From: Leptidea sinapis
Taxonomy: Eukaryota; Arthropoda; Insecta; Lepidoptera; Pieridae
Assembly: GCF_905404315.1 (NCBI RefSeq)
Contig: NC_066297.1
Location: 992,001 to 1,056,000 of the forward strand
Length of the DNA: 64,000 nucleotides
Reading direction: 5' to 3'
Shown: one piece after another, positions 1 to 10,357 of the stretch
Position numbering within the stretch: position 1 is the first letter of the stretch
How the letters are laid out: the number at the start of each line of letters is the position of its first letter
Notes under the pieces: generated by a model
The model's database searches: none
Told to the model about the DNA's origin: nothing
The model's input: only the letters and a program-made list of their open reading frames with translations
Translations under genes and position numbers: made by a program

Positions 1-290
1 ACGTCTCTCTGTCTGTTCGCGATAAACACAAAAACCACTGCATCGATTTTCATGCTGTTTTCACCAATGGATAGCGTGGTTCTCGAGGAAGTTTTTTTAT
101 ACATCAAAGATATTTGTTGGAGATGTTTGAAATAATAAGCCGTCTGGGAGCTTTCAACGGAAACGCTGTCTAAGCCCTTTGAGAACAAAATGATTTATGG
201 TGGAATTGTGTATCTATATAGGTCTACAGAAATATCCGCGATGGCATATGTGTTATATGTTAAGGATACCATACTATATCCATTTTAATA
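1..290 (+). mobile_element. Helitron-like or related interspersed repeat, cut by the window edge
   Basis: The first 150 bases carry the phrase pattern of short lepidopteran repeats ('tctgtctgttcgcgataaac', then a cgattttcatg stretch and 'ttttcaccaatggatag'). Bases 190-290 ('ggtctacagaaatatccgcg') look like its continuation. The 5' end lies outside the window, so the boundary and class cannot be proved. No coding capacity. Confidence 0.4.
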
Positions 291-349
291 CTTTAAAAAT
301 TGGCAATTATAAAGCGGTAATGTAGTCGCGGTAAATATACCGCGAGTAA

Positions 350-490
350 TAACTCGCGATTTGTATGTCAATTTGTGTTAGTGTGCTTGCATTGCTCAAA
401 ATATAGGCTAACAGCAATCTACATTTTAATCGAGTTTGAATAGCTGTCACAGTCTACCTAGACGTATAAATGATCTGAGACTAGTCATAC
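350..490 (+). repeat. Interspersed repeat Z, copy 1
   Basis: Shares 'actcgcgatttgtatg', 'gtgttagtgtgc', 'ttgctcaaaatataggc' and 'tctagacgtataaatgatct' with segments at 6525-6650, 12845-12955, 40805-40915, 48340-48470 and 49395-49665. The class is unknown; no terminal inverted repeat or coding sequence is visible. A small palindrome (cgcggta...taccgcg) lies just upstream at 326-343. Confidence 0.55.
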
Positions 491-498
491 TAAAATCA

Positions 499-690
499 GC
501 CTAGAGAAACTCTCTAAGAAAAAAGCGATTTACTATTTACTCGATTGTATGAAACGTGCAGTCATTGATAGATTGACAGATGACGGCTATAATCTTGAAA
601 AAAACGGAGATAGCCGAAGTCCACTATGTTTTAAGCAACTTATCGCTTACAAACTTAGCCGGATTATACTTCGTCGCCAATCGCCATACT
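499..690 (+). repeat. Interspersed repeat D, copy 1
   Basis: About 190 bases are repeated at 17699-17885, including 'gaaactctctaagaaaaaag', 'gacagatgacggctataatc' and 'ttagccggattatacttcgt'. A 71-codon open frame over this segment is not kept in the second copy, so I do not call a gene. Bases 690-1150 downstream are AT-rich and hold nothing I recognise. Confidence 0.6.
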
Positions 691-1158
691 GTAATTACTA
701 CTATTTCAAACTTATGTCAAATCACTGCACGTTTCATACTAAACTAAATTTAATTTTTACTTAATAAGAATATTATACGTCTTGAATATTTTTGATATGT
801 CGCATCGCAATTGACTAATAAAAAAAAATTAAACATGTTAAAACAGGACTGACCTGTGGTTCTTTTATTCAAATTGATTCAACACTCAATTATATCATGA
901 TCTTAAAGATACATTAAAGTAATGTCAAGGTCGAATGTGCTTTATTTGAAAAAACATGTGAATTGTGATCATTATATATTACAATGTCTCGACATTAAAT
1001 TTGTTTTATTTTTGGAAGCGTTATAGACTATTTGTTGAGATAATTTATTCATAAAATAATATTCAAAATATGAATTGAATCGTTTGTTAAGCCCTCTTTA
1101 CACAAGGTGTGTCTCGATATTTCGCTTTTGCAGACAAGCGATTTTTTATCCTATTTTT

Positions 1159-1226
1159 ATGAGAAAAAGTGATGAAACGAACAGGTTCACCTGATAGTAA
1201 GTAATACGCCCTGCCACGTAGGATTC
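1159..1226 (-). mobile_element. SINE/jockey-like hybrid 3' tail fragment
   Basis: Read on the minus strand, SINE body sequence ('ggcagggcgtatta') runs directly into a tail 'tcaggtgaacctgttcg' closer to the jockey-like LINE than to the SINE copies in this window, and ends near an A-rich stretch. It is an intermediate form of the two tails. Confidence 0.45.
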
Positions 1227-1229
1227 TTA

Positions 1230-1455
1230 AGTCGTTACGCTAATAGGTTAAATTTATAATTTGTACTTTCATTTCATTATTTTGTTTTTATTCATTTAGT
1301 ATATGTTCTATTTTTCAAAAGTAATTATGGAGTATTTTTCGTAATTTTTATGTTCACTATAATTGTCTTATACTTTAGAACTACTAGTTGTAAATTAAAT
1401 TAAGAAAATTGTTTTGTATTTGATGTGTTGTGTTTTAATAAATAAATAAATAGCG
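1230..1455 (+). mobile_element. Possible LINE 3' UTR with (aaat)n tail
   Basis: AT-rich sequence ending in 'gtgttttaataaataaataa' resembles the tandem-repeat tail of a non-LTR retrotransposon. No coding sequence remains to confirm the class. Confidence 0.25.
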
Positions 1456-1539
1456 CTTATCACTTAGAGTACTTTCGTTAGGTATGGCGATCGCAAAAAA
1501 AATCACAATAATATATAACAGTGCAATGACAGAATAAGG

Positions 1540-1602
1540 CCAAGTTGTGGAATCCACTTAGCCGGTATCATGTCCAAAGAAACCTCCCGTTGGTATAAAC
1601 CC
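1540..1602 (-). mobile_element. SINE A fragment (diverged 5' end)
   Basis: 'gttgtgg' then 'tagccggtatcatgtcc', 'aaacctcccgttggta' matches the 5' end of the abundant SINE in reverse orientation with many substitutions, so this is an old copy. Confidence 0.45.
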
Positions 1603-1675
1603 CGTTTTTGGAGTTAGCTACTAACCCACGCAATGTTCAGTTAAAATTAAAAAAAAATATACAGTGTAAATAAGT

Positions 1676-2257
1676 TTTATCTACACCCATGCTTTAAATC
1701 CTCTATTAAAGATTCTGAAACAGTTAGCTTATTGCCGACATTAAAACACCCAATGTTCTAGTAACCATTACATCACCCAAAAGAGTGTTGTAATGTTGTA
1801 CTGAATTTCATAACAACATTCCTATGTTTTTTTATCCCTTCATGCGCAAAGAGTTTCAACATACAGCCACATTCTTATTGCTCGATGCGTGGTGTCTGAA
1901 TGAATTTCAAAAAAATAACATTTTCGTTTACGTGCGCTCCACACTCCCACGTCGCGCACCGTTAAAAAAAAGTAGATTATTCGAATCCCCGCCATTTTTC
2001 TTCGATATTTTTGAGCGATTCATTTTAAACGCTGCAAAAGAACATTATATTCGAGTGAATTTTAATTATTGCACTAAACAAAATGCAAATAACTACTTAA
2101 ATAAATAATTGTTTCATTAATACTTAGTTTATTTGTATATAATCAGTAATGAATGATATTAGGTTACTACTAGGACTGGTGTTTTAACTTTTAATGTTAG
2201 CAGTAAGCTAACTGTTCCAGAATATTTTAGAGGATTCATATTCTGGGTGTAGATAAA
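1676..2257. mobile_element. MITE-like element with about 90-bp inverted ends
   Basis: Bases 1676-1766 and 2162-2257 are imperfect reverse complements. Both ends begin 'tttatctaca' / 'tgtagataaa' and share 'cagttagct', 'aacacc' and 'gtaacc' blocks. The centre (1824-2108) has a 94-codon open frame starting MFFYPFMRKEF with no recognised domain; its status as a gene is doubtful. No clear target duplication. It could be a deletion derivative of a DNA transposon. Confidence 0.6.
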
Positions 2258-2266
2258 GTCTTGTAT

Positions 2267-2383
2267 GCAACTGTTGATAATTAGGTATTAAAACACTCAT
2301 GTGATACTATTATTACACTCGGCTTCGCCTCGTGAGATAAATCCACATTCGTGTTTTAATACCTCTTATTACACAACAGTTGC
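2267..2383. repeat. Inverted repeat (hairpin) with CG-rich loop
   Basis: Arms 2267-2303 and 2344-2383 are near-reverse complements (shared 'gcaactgttg', 'gtattaaaacac'). The loop contains 'cactcggcttcgcctcgtg', itself partly palindromic. It abuts the preceding inverted-repeat element, so it may be a second MITE or its extension. Confidence 0.55.
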
Positions 2384-2399
2384 ATAAATAACTATTACT

Positions 2400-3170
2400 A
2401 TACATGTCTTTCATAAGTAATAATTTTAACATCGACTCTGTATTTATACGTAGTGATTATATAATGATGATTTTCATAGAGATACATATTCTTTTATAAA
2501 GAATATAAAGCCTTTATATATATATATTGGTAAAACAATTCTAAGTTCTGTTTGGTTGCTATAAAAGCTAAAATATTCTCTTTGATATAAGCGAATATAA
2601 AAAAAAAGTGATAAATAATTCATCAAACCAAACGAAGCACCATCATAATTCCTAAACAGTATACAATGAATAAGCTGCTCAGTTATAAATACGAAAATAG
2701 TTATAAATTCTATTATTTGACACAGATAATAAAATTAAGATATTGATATGTTACCCTAAATACACAAATTCAAAAATAGAACATAGACGTTTTGCATATT
2801 TTTATGATATCGCCTTTACATCAGTTTGGGTTCGACGAACTCTTCTCGTGTAAGTGGTGTGTTATGCATATTAGTAATAACATAATTTATTTTATTATCA
2901 TTGAAACATATTATTATGACATTATTGCTTTTTTATTCATTATCATTATTTCGTTTTCACTTTTAATAATATCAAAAGCGGACAGACTGCTAATTAATTC
3001 AGTAGTTGTTTTCTGTAACTTTAATTGTCGTTTTATAATTTGTAATAAATATTTATCTTAATGTTACGACTAATGACAAATACAACAAAACTATCGAAAG
3101 AACCTTGTACCATTTATAAAAAAAATAATTTGTGTAATTAGATATCACTTTATAAATAAAAATTTATTAA
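2400..3170. other. No recognisable feature
   Basis: AT-rich sequence with a short (ta)n run near 2515. An 89-codon frame at 2792-3061 is mostly Ile/Phe/Tyr, as expected from AT-rich DNA, and is not called. Confidence 0.5.
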
Positions 3171-3177
3171 AATATGA

Positions 3178-3372
3178 AAGAGCTACATCTCAAGTCGATT
3201 TCCTAATATACAATTATTGGGGTTGACCAGGTTACTATTTATCCTGTAGATGGAGCCACAACCTGAGAGTTGAACAAGACACACCAAGATTTACGAATCA
3301 TGCGTTACTCGAACGGCTGACGCAGTTGGTAAGAGCGCTCGGACGGAACCCGAGAGGTCGCGGGTTTCAAAT
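3178..3372 (+). mobile_element. tRNA-like inverted element T, copy 1 (right arm intact)
   Basis: A unique core ('ccacaacctgagagttgaac') is followed by a tRNA-like arm at about 3309-3370. The arm has an A-box-like 'gacgcagttggtaagagcgc' and a B-box-like 'gaggtcgcgggtttc', the two internal RNA polymerase III promoter blocks. Other copies carry the same arm inverted at the left end; here the left arm is lost. A Helitron end starts 11 bases downstream. Confidence 0.6.
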
Positions 3373-3382
3373 TTATTTTGTA

Positions 3383-3670
3383 CTAGCTGACCCGGCAAAC
3401 GTTGCTTTGCCATATAAATTATTTTTAGAGTTAGATTAGACCGTTTCTTGGACATGGCAACATTACTTTATTTTTCTAAAATAAAAGAATTTCTATAAAA
3501 TAAACGTAGCCTAAGTTACTTCTTATTACATCAGCTACCTGCCAATAAAAGTCCCGTCAAAATCGGTCCAGCCATTTCATAGATTAGCCGGAACAAACAG
3601 GCAGACAGACAAAAAATGTAAAAAAAAAATTTTGGTGTTTGTACCGTATATATGTATATTCATATACATG
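3383..3670 (-). mobile_element. Helitron-like non-autonomous element
   Basis: Begins 'ctagctgacccggcaaacg', the reverse complement of the ...CTAG 3' end shared by many copies here, preceded by A as Helitron insertion requires. The body has 'aaaatcggtccagccattt'. The other end is poorly defined near the (ta)-rich stretch at 3645-3670. No open frame. Confidence 0.6.
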
Positions 3671-3689
3671 GAGTATAAAACGGTTATTT

Positions 3690-4150
3690 TAATATCACAA
3701 ACAGACACTACAATTTTAGTTATATGTTTATATAGATTACACAAGTACCTTCAAAAAAGGACGCACAGCCTAGTAAAAGTCAAAGTCAAATATATATTTC
3801 ATTTCAATTACTGAATTTACCATAATATATTCTCAACAAGCAGAGCTCTTGAGAAGTACAGAAACTCAACGGCCAGTCTTTTAAATCAAAAAGTATTTAA
3901 CTGTTGCTGTAATATACTTCCATAACATATTAGTGTAAGGTGCTATTAAAAACAAATATTTCATTAAAAGTTATAAAAAAATATGCTGTATAAATCTAAA
4001 TTAGCGAACATTGGATGCATCAATGATGGCCGTGAAGTAATCGCATAAAACAAATACAATGATTTATAAACTATAACAGCTCGACCAGGCAACACAAGGA
4101 GCACTCGTTCACGAGTTGACGTATGGACCAGCCATAGCTCCCTTCGCTCA
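3690..4150. other. Mostly unassigned; short repeat shared with 7.6 kb
   Basis: Bases about 4080-4145 ('gttcacgag', 'tatggaccagccatagctcc') resemble 7680-7745 ('gttcacgagcaagacgcatg'), so an old unclassified repeat lies here. The rest holds nothing I recognise. Confidence 0.35.
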
Positions 4151-4431
4151 TATTTTTGTATGACAATAATGGATGAGACGATCAGGACGTTGGCAATTGC
4201 CCTGCCCATTACAATGCAGTGCCGCTCAGGATTGTTGAAAACCCCCAAAATTCAGAGCGACACTACAATTGCGCTCATCATCTTGAGAACTATAAGATGT
4301 TGTCTCATTTGCCCAGTAATTTCACTAGCCACGGCGCCCTTCAGACCGAAACACAATAATATTTACATATTACTGCTTTACGACACAAAAAGGCGCCGTT
4401 GTGTCCTGTGTAAAGGAGCCTCACACTGGTG
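4151..4431 (-). mobile_element. SINE A copy
   Basis: Near full-length reverse-orientation copy: 'tatttttgtatgacaataat' at the tail side, 'cattacaatgcagtgccgct', 'tttgcccagtaatttcacta' and 'ggagcctcacactggt' at the 5' side. Overlapping short frames are shadows of this repeat. Confidence 0.8.
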
Positions 4432-4865
4432 AAGTTGAGGAGTTTACTTGAAACAAACACCAGGACACTAGATTTATATACATTAAGATTTTCGACCTGA
4501 AATTGAAATTCAATAAGAAATCTGCCACGTACAAACAAATGACTGCTAAAATTCTTATTAAATTATTAGTTAACATTTTAACTTTCAATACAAAATGACC
4601 TTACATTGAATATGATATCGCATCAGAGAATACAGTAGAAAAATTAACCGTAGGTTTTTGAATGTATAATTATTTGAACCGGGAAATAAAGTTGATTTAC
4701 ATGTTTCTGGTTTATGAAGTTCACATACGTTTTAGTAATTTAGAAGTTTTTTATTTCATTTTTAGTTTTTGTGTATTGATGTTATATTTATTTCCAGCTC
4801 TTTGAAATTATTATTTTCTATTATTATTATTGATTTTATTACGAGCAACCGCCTATTTCATTGCT

Positions 4866-4920
4866 CCTATTATCCTGTATTGTAATGGGCAGGGCGTATC
4901 AATTTCATCAAAAAATAAAA
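4866..4920 (+). mobile_element. SINE A 3' fragment
   Basis: 'ctgtattgtaatgggcaggg' then 'cgtatcaatt' and an A-rich end match the last third of the SINE, missing the tail. Confidence 0.5.
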
Positions 4921-5022
4921 AACGAATGAACGGATTTTATTGGGGATTACTTCATGAAGTGCCGTTTAGTCCAACTTGAGAGATAGGACAGTTTTTATTT
5001 CTTTTGTGTTTTTACTTATCAA

Positions 5023-5302
5023 CTAGCTGACCCGACAGACATAGTTCTGTACATAATAAATAAAATACTGTTTTTTTATGAATTTGTCACGAATATTTCA
5101 TTAACGTACTTCAATAAATTCTCTCATAGAAAATATGTCCACACAAAACAAATATTGGAAATAAAAACAATTATGGGTCCCAAATCGAAATTAAAACTAT
5201 CCTATCTTTCAAGTTGGACTAAACTGCATTCTATGAAACCATTAAAATCCGTTCATTAGTTTAGGAGTTCACTGGAAACAAACATCAGGATACTGGATAT
5301 CT
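5023..5302 (-). mobile_element. Helitron-like element, left member of head-to-head pair
   Basis: Starts with 'ctagctgacccgacagac' preceded by A. Shares 'tttagtccaacttgagagat' (just upstream) and body blocks with 15360-15640, so the pair may be larger than marked. It meets an opposite-facing Helitron at 5303. Confidence 0.55.
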
Positions 5303-5621
5303 TCTAATACATAAAATTCTCATGTCGCAGTGTTTGTAGTTAAACTCCTTCGAAACGGCTTGACCGATTCTCATGAAATTTTGAGTGCATATTGGGTAGG
5401 TCTGAGAATCGGACAACATCTATTTTTGATCCCCCTTAATGTTAAGGGTGGTCCACGCCAATTTTTTTTTTTAATTTTTTGACATTGTTTTTTAAATTTG
5501 TTTGATTATGAGTCAGCATTAAAAATACATACAACTTAAAATTTTCACCCATCTACGATCAACAGTTACTTTTGTATCGCGATTTTAATATCGGCAATAC
5601 AACGTTTGCTGGGTCAGCCAG
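5303..5621 (+). mobile_element. Helitron-like element, right member of head-to-head pair
   Basis: Same family as the elements at 28328 and 35751: starts TC (tctaatacataaaattctc), contains 'gagaatcggacaacatct', ends 'gctgggtcagccag'. The terminal CTAG is changed to CCAG. About 319 bp, no coding sequence. Followed by a (ta)n run (5622-5638). Confidence 0.75.
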
Positions 5622-5994
5622 TATATATATATATATATTAACATTTACTTTTTTATTGACTTACTCGCGTAAGGCATTGGGTATTTGACGTTTGACTATT
5701 TTTCTCTCTCATTGCAATTTTAGCAATACAAAAATTAACTCTGAGGAAAATGCTTGTCGATTAGAAATTTTCTTTTTTACATTCCAGTTACATTCCTATC
5801 ACAAGCACTCTTGTCATCTCCACCAACCAGAGTTGCTGTCACATCTTTTGGAAAATGATAAAGATAATTAACAAAATTTAAATTTCAGATTTGTTAGCCA
5901 GTAATGTAAGCATAATGACACAATGTAAAAATAATTAGTTCGATAATTGAAGTCATAACAGTATACTTTGCAATCGTTTTTAATATCTGTTGTA

Positions 5995-6345
5995 AACATG
6001 GCGTGTTCCCTGACCTTCAGAAATATAGTTTACTGTCACCAATACTTAAGTCAGGAAACACTTCTGACCCGAGTAATTATAGACCAGTTAGGAACACTTT
6101 AGGAACAATTTTTTGAAAATAAATTACAGCCAATTAATAAATATAAATAGATAAATAATAAGCTATTCTTATAGGTTGCTTAGTATGAAACAGTTTGGCT
6201 TTACTAGGGGACGTTCAACTACCGACGCAGGTGTTCAGCTAATCAAGAATAATTTTGATGTATAGAAGGCATCACGGAATTCACTTGGTATTTCCTGCGA
6301 TTTAACTAAGGCTTTTCATTGAATTTTAACACTAACATTTAACGC
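5995..6345 (+). pseudogene. Decayed LINE reverse transcriptase fragment
   Basis: Conceptual translation in shifting frames gives RT landmarks: SPILKSGNTSDPSNYRPV (the NYRP block) and, after stops, KQFGFTRGRSTTDAGVQLIK and CDLTKAF, the motif around the first catalytic Asp. Several stops and frameshifts. The family resembles the fragment at 63457-63768, which shares the CDLSKA block. Confidence 0.6.
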
Positions 6346-6524
6346 TGGTCAGGATTCTACTGCAACTATGGTATCAAATATTCGCAAATGAAACAATTTA
6401 AAAAAAGGGACCCGGCGTGTTTCCTTGGTCCGTTCTTTTAAGATTTGAGTCGCCTGCAGTGTCTTATGTTCCTGATTTTAAAATACTAATTTGATTTAAA
6501 ATATTTTGTATATATAATATAACG

Positions 6525-6655
6525 CTAAGTGTCATACAAATCGCGGGTGTAAGACGTAGCTTGTCACGCACACTAAAGTTCATAAACCTGGCCTCTTCTG
6601 ATCGGTTGGCTAGCAGCAAGAGGTTTTATCTAGACTTATAAATTATCTAAGGTTA
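6525..6655 (-). repeat. Interspersed repeat Z
   Basis: Contains 'aagtgtcatacaaatcgcgg', 'gtaagacgtagcttgtcacg' and 'cacactaaagttcataaac', matching other Z copies in reverse orientation. Confidence 0.55.
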
Positions 6656-6659
6656 TTTC

Positions 6660-7390
6660 TATTACACGGAAATATCAATCCAACAATAGCAGGAAAAATA
6701 TAAATACAAAAATCATCTATGATTTTTTTTTATCATTTTAAAATTTTCGGTAATTAAAACTTATATGCAAACAATTGGTATCGCAATTATATTAGCATTG
6801 AACTATAAACCATACTTTAAACAATATTATAAAACATTATGCAATATAATGCTTCGAAAAAGCTGCGCATGAGTTTTAAAATAAAAAGGCTTTAATACTC
6901 GACATACAAGATTTCATTAACAAGGAAATTATTTATAGTGACAGGTTTTAGATTAAAGTCATTATTAATGCGCGCCTAGGAATATTTTTTTACAACAACG
7001 TCTTAACTCTTAACTATCTTAGTATTATTTTATGTTTTTATTTATAAGATTTCTTACCCAAAGGATAGCCAACGGATACTTTTTTTTTGTTCGATGAGTG
7101 GAGAGGTGTTACGAAATTCTCTTCTTTATTTTTTTTAGGTTAAAGTTTTTTTTTATTTCTTATATATTTTACCTAATAAAATGCTCGCTTAATGCCTTTA
7201 TTTTTTTTTCGGGATGTGTGGATAGACTCATCAACTGTTTTCTACTATATAATGTATTTACTCAATAACTATAACTTTTATTTTTTTACTCATTAATTTA
7301 CATATTTTTTTACGAACTCGTGTAGGGCATTTAGTTTTTGACTTTTGAGTATTTTTGTTGCATCACTTTGTATATATTGTAATTGAAATG
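6660..7390. other. No recognisable gene; T-rich
   Basis: AT-rich with many poly-T runs. Bases 7310-7380 ('gaactcgtgtagggcattta', then 'ttgagtatttttgttgc') resemble 5655-5705 weakly, suggesting an old shared repeat. Nothing else seen. Confidence 0.4.
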
Positions 7391-7399
7391 ATGTGTAAA

Positions 7400-7545
7400 T
7401 TTAATAAATAACTTGTAAACCGTTCTGTTTTGAAAAAAGCAACCTTAGAGTTTCTTGCTCGTTTTTCTTTAAGGTAATCTGCCAGCTGTATGAAAAAATG
7501 ACATATTTTTACAAAAAATATTTTTGATTTGATTTGATTTGAATC
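7400..7545 (+). mobile_element. Probable LINE 3' UTR with (tttga)n tail
   Basis: Sequence ending 'tttttgatttgatttgattt' looks like the pentamer-repeat tail of a non-LTR element. No coding sequence is attached. Confidence 0.35.
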
Positions 7546-7881
7546 GTGTAGGAAGTGTCTGAATTCAGTTGGGTGTAAAAATGAATAGTCTTATTTGAGA
7601 TTCGTACAATTGTACATTGTGATACAAGGGTGGAAGGTAGAGTATTGCAAATGAGTTGTTATTAACAAGCATGAGCCGAAGGCGAGGGTTTTTACTATCA
7701 CGAGTTCACGAGCAAGACGCATGGACCATCGACTCCCTTGACTATATTTTAGGGAAGATAATGACCCGTCCCACGATGTTATCACAGGCAGTGGCAAAAC
7801 GAATCCAAAAAGCAAAAAAAGAATGTTGATCTACATGATGCCATACTCGATTCAGTATTTATTGTTTCTATAACTGTTTTT

Positions 7882-8141
7882 GACGTGAAGCAGTAATGTG
7901 TAAGCATTCCTGTGTTTCGGTCTGAAGGGCGCTGTAGCTCACTAGCTATATTACTGGGCAAATGAGACTTGACATCTTACGTCTCAAGGTAACTAGTGCA
8001 GTTGCTGTGCCGCTCAGTATCTTTGGGTTTGTCAATAATCTTGAGAGGCACTGCATTGTAATGGGCAGGGCGTATCAATTACCATCAGCTGAACGTCTGA
8101 TGCTCGTCTCGTCCCTTATTGTCATAATACAAAAAAAAATT
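7882..8141 (+). mobile_element. SINE A copy, 5'-truncated
   Basis: Starts within the SINE at 'gtgaagcagtaatgtgtaag' and runs through 'cactgcattgtaatgggcag' to 'gtcccttattgtcataatac' and an A tract, the normal 3' end. The element stem gtgccgctca/ttgagaggcac is partly broken. Confidence 0.8.
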
Positions 8142-8682
8142 AAATATTTTTAGCATTTAGTTTGATTTTTCATTATGCATAAAGTGCATTTTTCTCTAAC
8201 AGAACCGATATTCGTAATAATCAGTTATAAATAATTCATTGTTAATTAACTATCATCATTCTTCTATCGTAATTAATGTCAATCAAAATGACATTAATTA
8301 ACCATTATTTATCATAGATACCCGTTGTTATTGTAACAATTACTGAATAACTTATTTAATATAGTGACCTTAATACAATATAGCCTAACGAATATCTTCA
8401 CAATGTCCATTTCCTTTAGGTCTGTTCATGGTCTGTACCAAACATTACCTTGATATACGGGCTTGACTTAATATTGTGGCAATTATGCCAAATGTTACAA
8501 TACAGGGTCAGATCTCTGGACCTCGCTGAAGCCCCGTGAACGTAAAGCCCCCTCTCGTTCCCCTTTCATCCCATCGCGCTCATCCTGTTGCGTCAGTACG
8601 GTTTGCAGTTTCATTATCGTTGGCTAATTGTCAATATTTCGTATAAATCATTCAACTATTTCCAATTGTTTCAATAAATCAG

Positions 8683-9345
8683 CACGGACGAGTAAAAAAA
8701 GAGGGACTCTGCGCCGTGATATTAGCAAGTGAAGCACCGTTATGCTAGTGTGTGTGCGGTTACGGGGGATACTAGTTACACAATTTTTTCACCCTTAAAT
8801 AATCATATATGGCCACAAATACTTATATAGTATGGTTTTTACACTTTTCCCAACGCACGACGGCATTTTTAAAATATTTTATTGAGACGCAAACTGATCT
8901 GACAAAGACGATGACAATTCTCATAATCGTCCCGTAGTCGTGTAAGTGTGTGTGCGTGGGGCTATGTACTTACACGTTAAGGCGAAGAGTAAACAGAAAA
9001 CACGCAAACATGGTGTTTTTAGACAAGTTTTGTGGTGAAGTATAGCATTTCGAGCTATGATCAAAACTTAATTCTGTTACACGTATCCTTAAGTCTTATT
9101 TGCAGGTTGCTAATGCTTGCTGTTGGTTATAGTTAACACTGCCGAGCCTTTTTGAACTACCACATTTCTTTGAAGCTAAACAAGTTTTTTGGCATGGCGT
9201 GACGCATTTTTTTCGTACTTCTCTCAGAAAAGTTATTCTTATAGCTTGTACTATTTTGTGTAGGTTTATTTATTCAGATTAGTAGTGAATAACGAGGATC
9301 GGCTTGTTTTGGTGCTAAACTGTTATGTAAGGTGACATGGTTTTT
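8683..9345 (-). mobile_element. P-type MITE copy, interrupted by repeat Y
   Basis: Starts with the terminal sequence 'cacggacgag' also found at 27136, followed by the same interior ('gccgtgatattagcaagtga', 'cttaaataatcatatat'). On the minus strand a start codon at 8865-8863 reads MPSC, matching the THAP-type start in the 27136 copy. Interior is continuous to about 8975, then 8976-9299 is repeat Y, and P-type subterminal sequence resumes at 9300 ('cggcttgttttggtgctaaac'). The 5' terminal repeat is missing. Confidence 0.65.
8976..9299. repeat. Repeat Y, copy 1 (inside P-type MITE)
   Basis: About 324 bases, nearly identical to 13512-13837: 'gttaaggcgaagagtaaaca' to 'agtagtgaataacgaggat'. No terminal inverted repeats, no coding sequence. 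The flanks here are P-type MITE on both sides, so Y is an insertion or gene-conversion patch. Confidence 0.75.
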
Positions 9346-9518
9346 ATATTTTACTAGTCCGTAATAATCAGATAAGTTTTGGATATTCTTATAATTTAGT
9401 AAACTCTCTATTCTAAAAGTTTGTTTAATAATAATCGACAGTACTGTGTATATTTAATCGTGCGTCTGACGTTTCTATTTGGCTGTCTTAGCTTAAGTTT
9501 GTCTTGTCTTAGATTAAA

Positions 9519-9572
9519 GATTGGTCTTCACTGCGCTCCAACTAGATAGTTGGAGCGCAGTGAAGACCAATC
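9519..9572. repeat. Perfect 25-bp inverted repeat, 4-base loop (repeat X)
   Basis: Bases 9519-9543 and 9548-9572 are exact reverse complements around 'agat'. Each arm is the end of repeat X ('ggtct..gcgctccaact'), seen singly at 9905-9955 and about 24120-24150. So this is two X ends head to head. The flanks continue into X-like sequence ('actacctaagtacaataagc'). Confidence 0.8.
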
Positions 9573-9833
9573 GGTATCTACCGCACTACCTAAGTACAAT
9601 AAGCTTTTTTATTAGATGCTTGTGTGCGTGGCATCTTGACACTCAAGAACATCTTTAATACATACGCTTCCTGTTAAATTAAACATTGAAATTTATCATA
9701 AACAAAATACCTACCGATGATATGTGATCGTAGTATTTTTTTATTTCTTGTAGTATTATTTTTACATAGTTTTACTTCACAGTTGGAATTTTAAGTTTCA
9801 ATTATTAGCAAAGTTTAACAGAATGTGGCACAT

Positions 9834-9965
9834 CTACGTCACACATTGTTCGAGACTGGCAGGAATTAGCCCACTTAGGCGTAGTATTCGTTGTTGCACT
9901 TTACGACTACGCCTGCGGTATCTAGTTGGAGCGCAACGGAGACCAATCCTTAATCTAAGATAAAA
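9834..9965 (-). repeat. Repeat X copy
   Basis: Contains 'gtatctagttggagcgcaac' and 'gagaccaatccttaatcta', the single-arm version of the hairpin at 9519, with an upstream part ('ttaggcgtagtattcgttgt') not seen in the other copies. Class unknown. Confidence 0.5.
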
Positions 9966-10229
9966 ATACATAGTACAAAGAAGTACATACATATGTAATA
10001 TAAAAATATTTAAAAAAAGAACAGGTATTTTAACGAAAGCGTCTTATCCAAATTAAGTAACACTTCAGTATCAGTAAGTTAGAAATAAATTTGAATTAAA
10101 TTTTATTATTAGAATGCTGACGTTTTGCTGACGTTGTTATCATGAGCTTCTATCCCAATATATGAAAACTGTTATAAATATTATTTTTACGTTTCCATTG
10201 TAAAGTCCCTTCTGGGAAATCAGTATTCG

Positions 10230-10353
10230 GAACATATGCATCAGAGCTGAGAAAAACAGGCGCAAAAACTATGTGAGCTTCTTCTTTTTAAATTAAATTT
10301 CATTACAATTTTTTTTTTATTAAATAGCCTGATTGAGGTCGCTCCATTCACAA
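10230..10353 (-). mobile_element. Old CR1-like LINE 3' UTR fragment
   Basis: Diverged reverse-orientation match to the CR1-like tail ('gcatcagagctgagaaaaac', 'attaaatagcctgattgagg'), directly abutting a younger copy. Confidence 0.4.
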
Positions 10354-10357
10354 GTTA

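Noticed and set aside
2792..3061. 89-codon frame that could be a membrane protein
   Set aside because: Hydrophobic only because of AT-rich codons (Ile/Phe/Tyr); no splice, start context or homology I can name.
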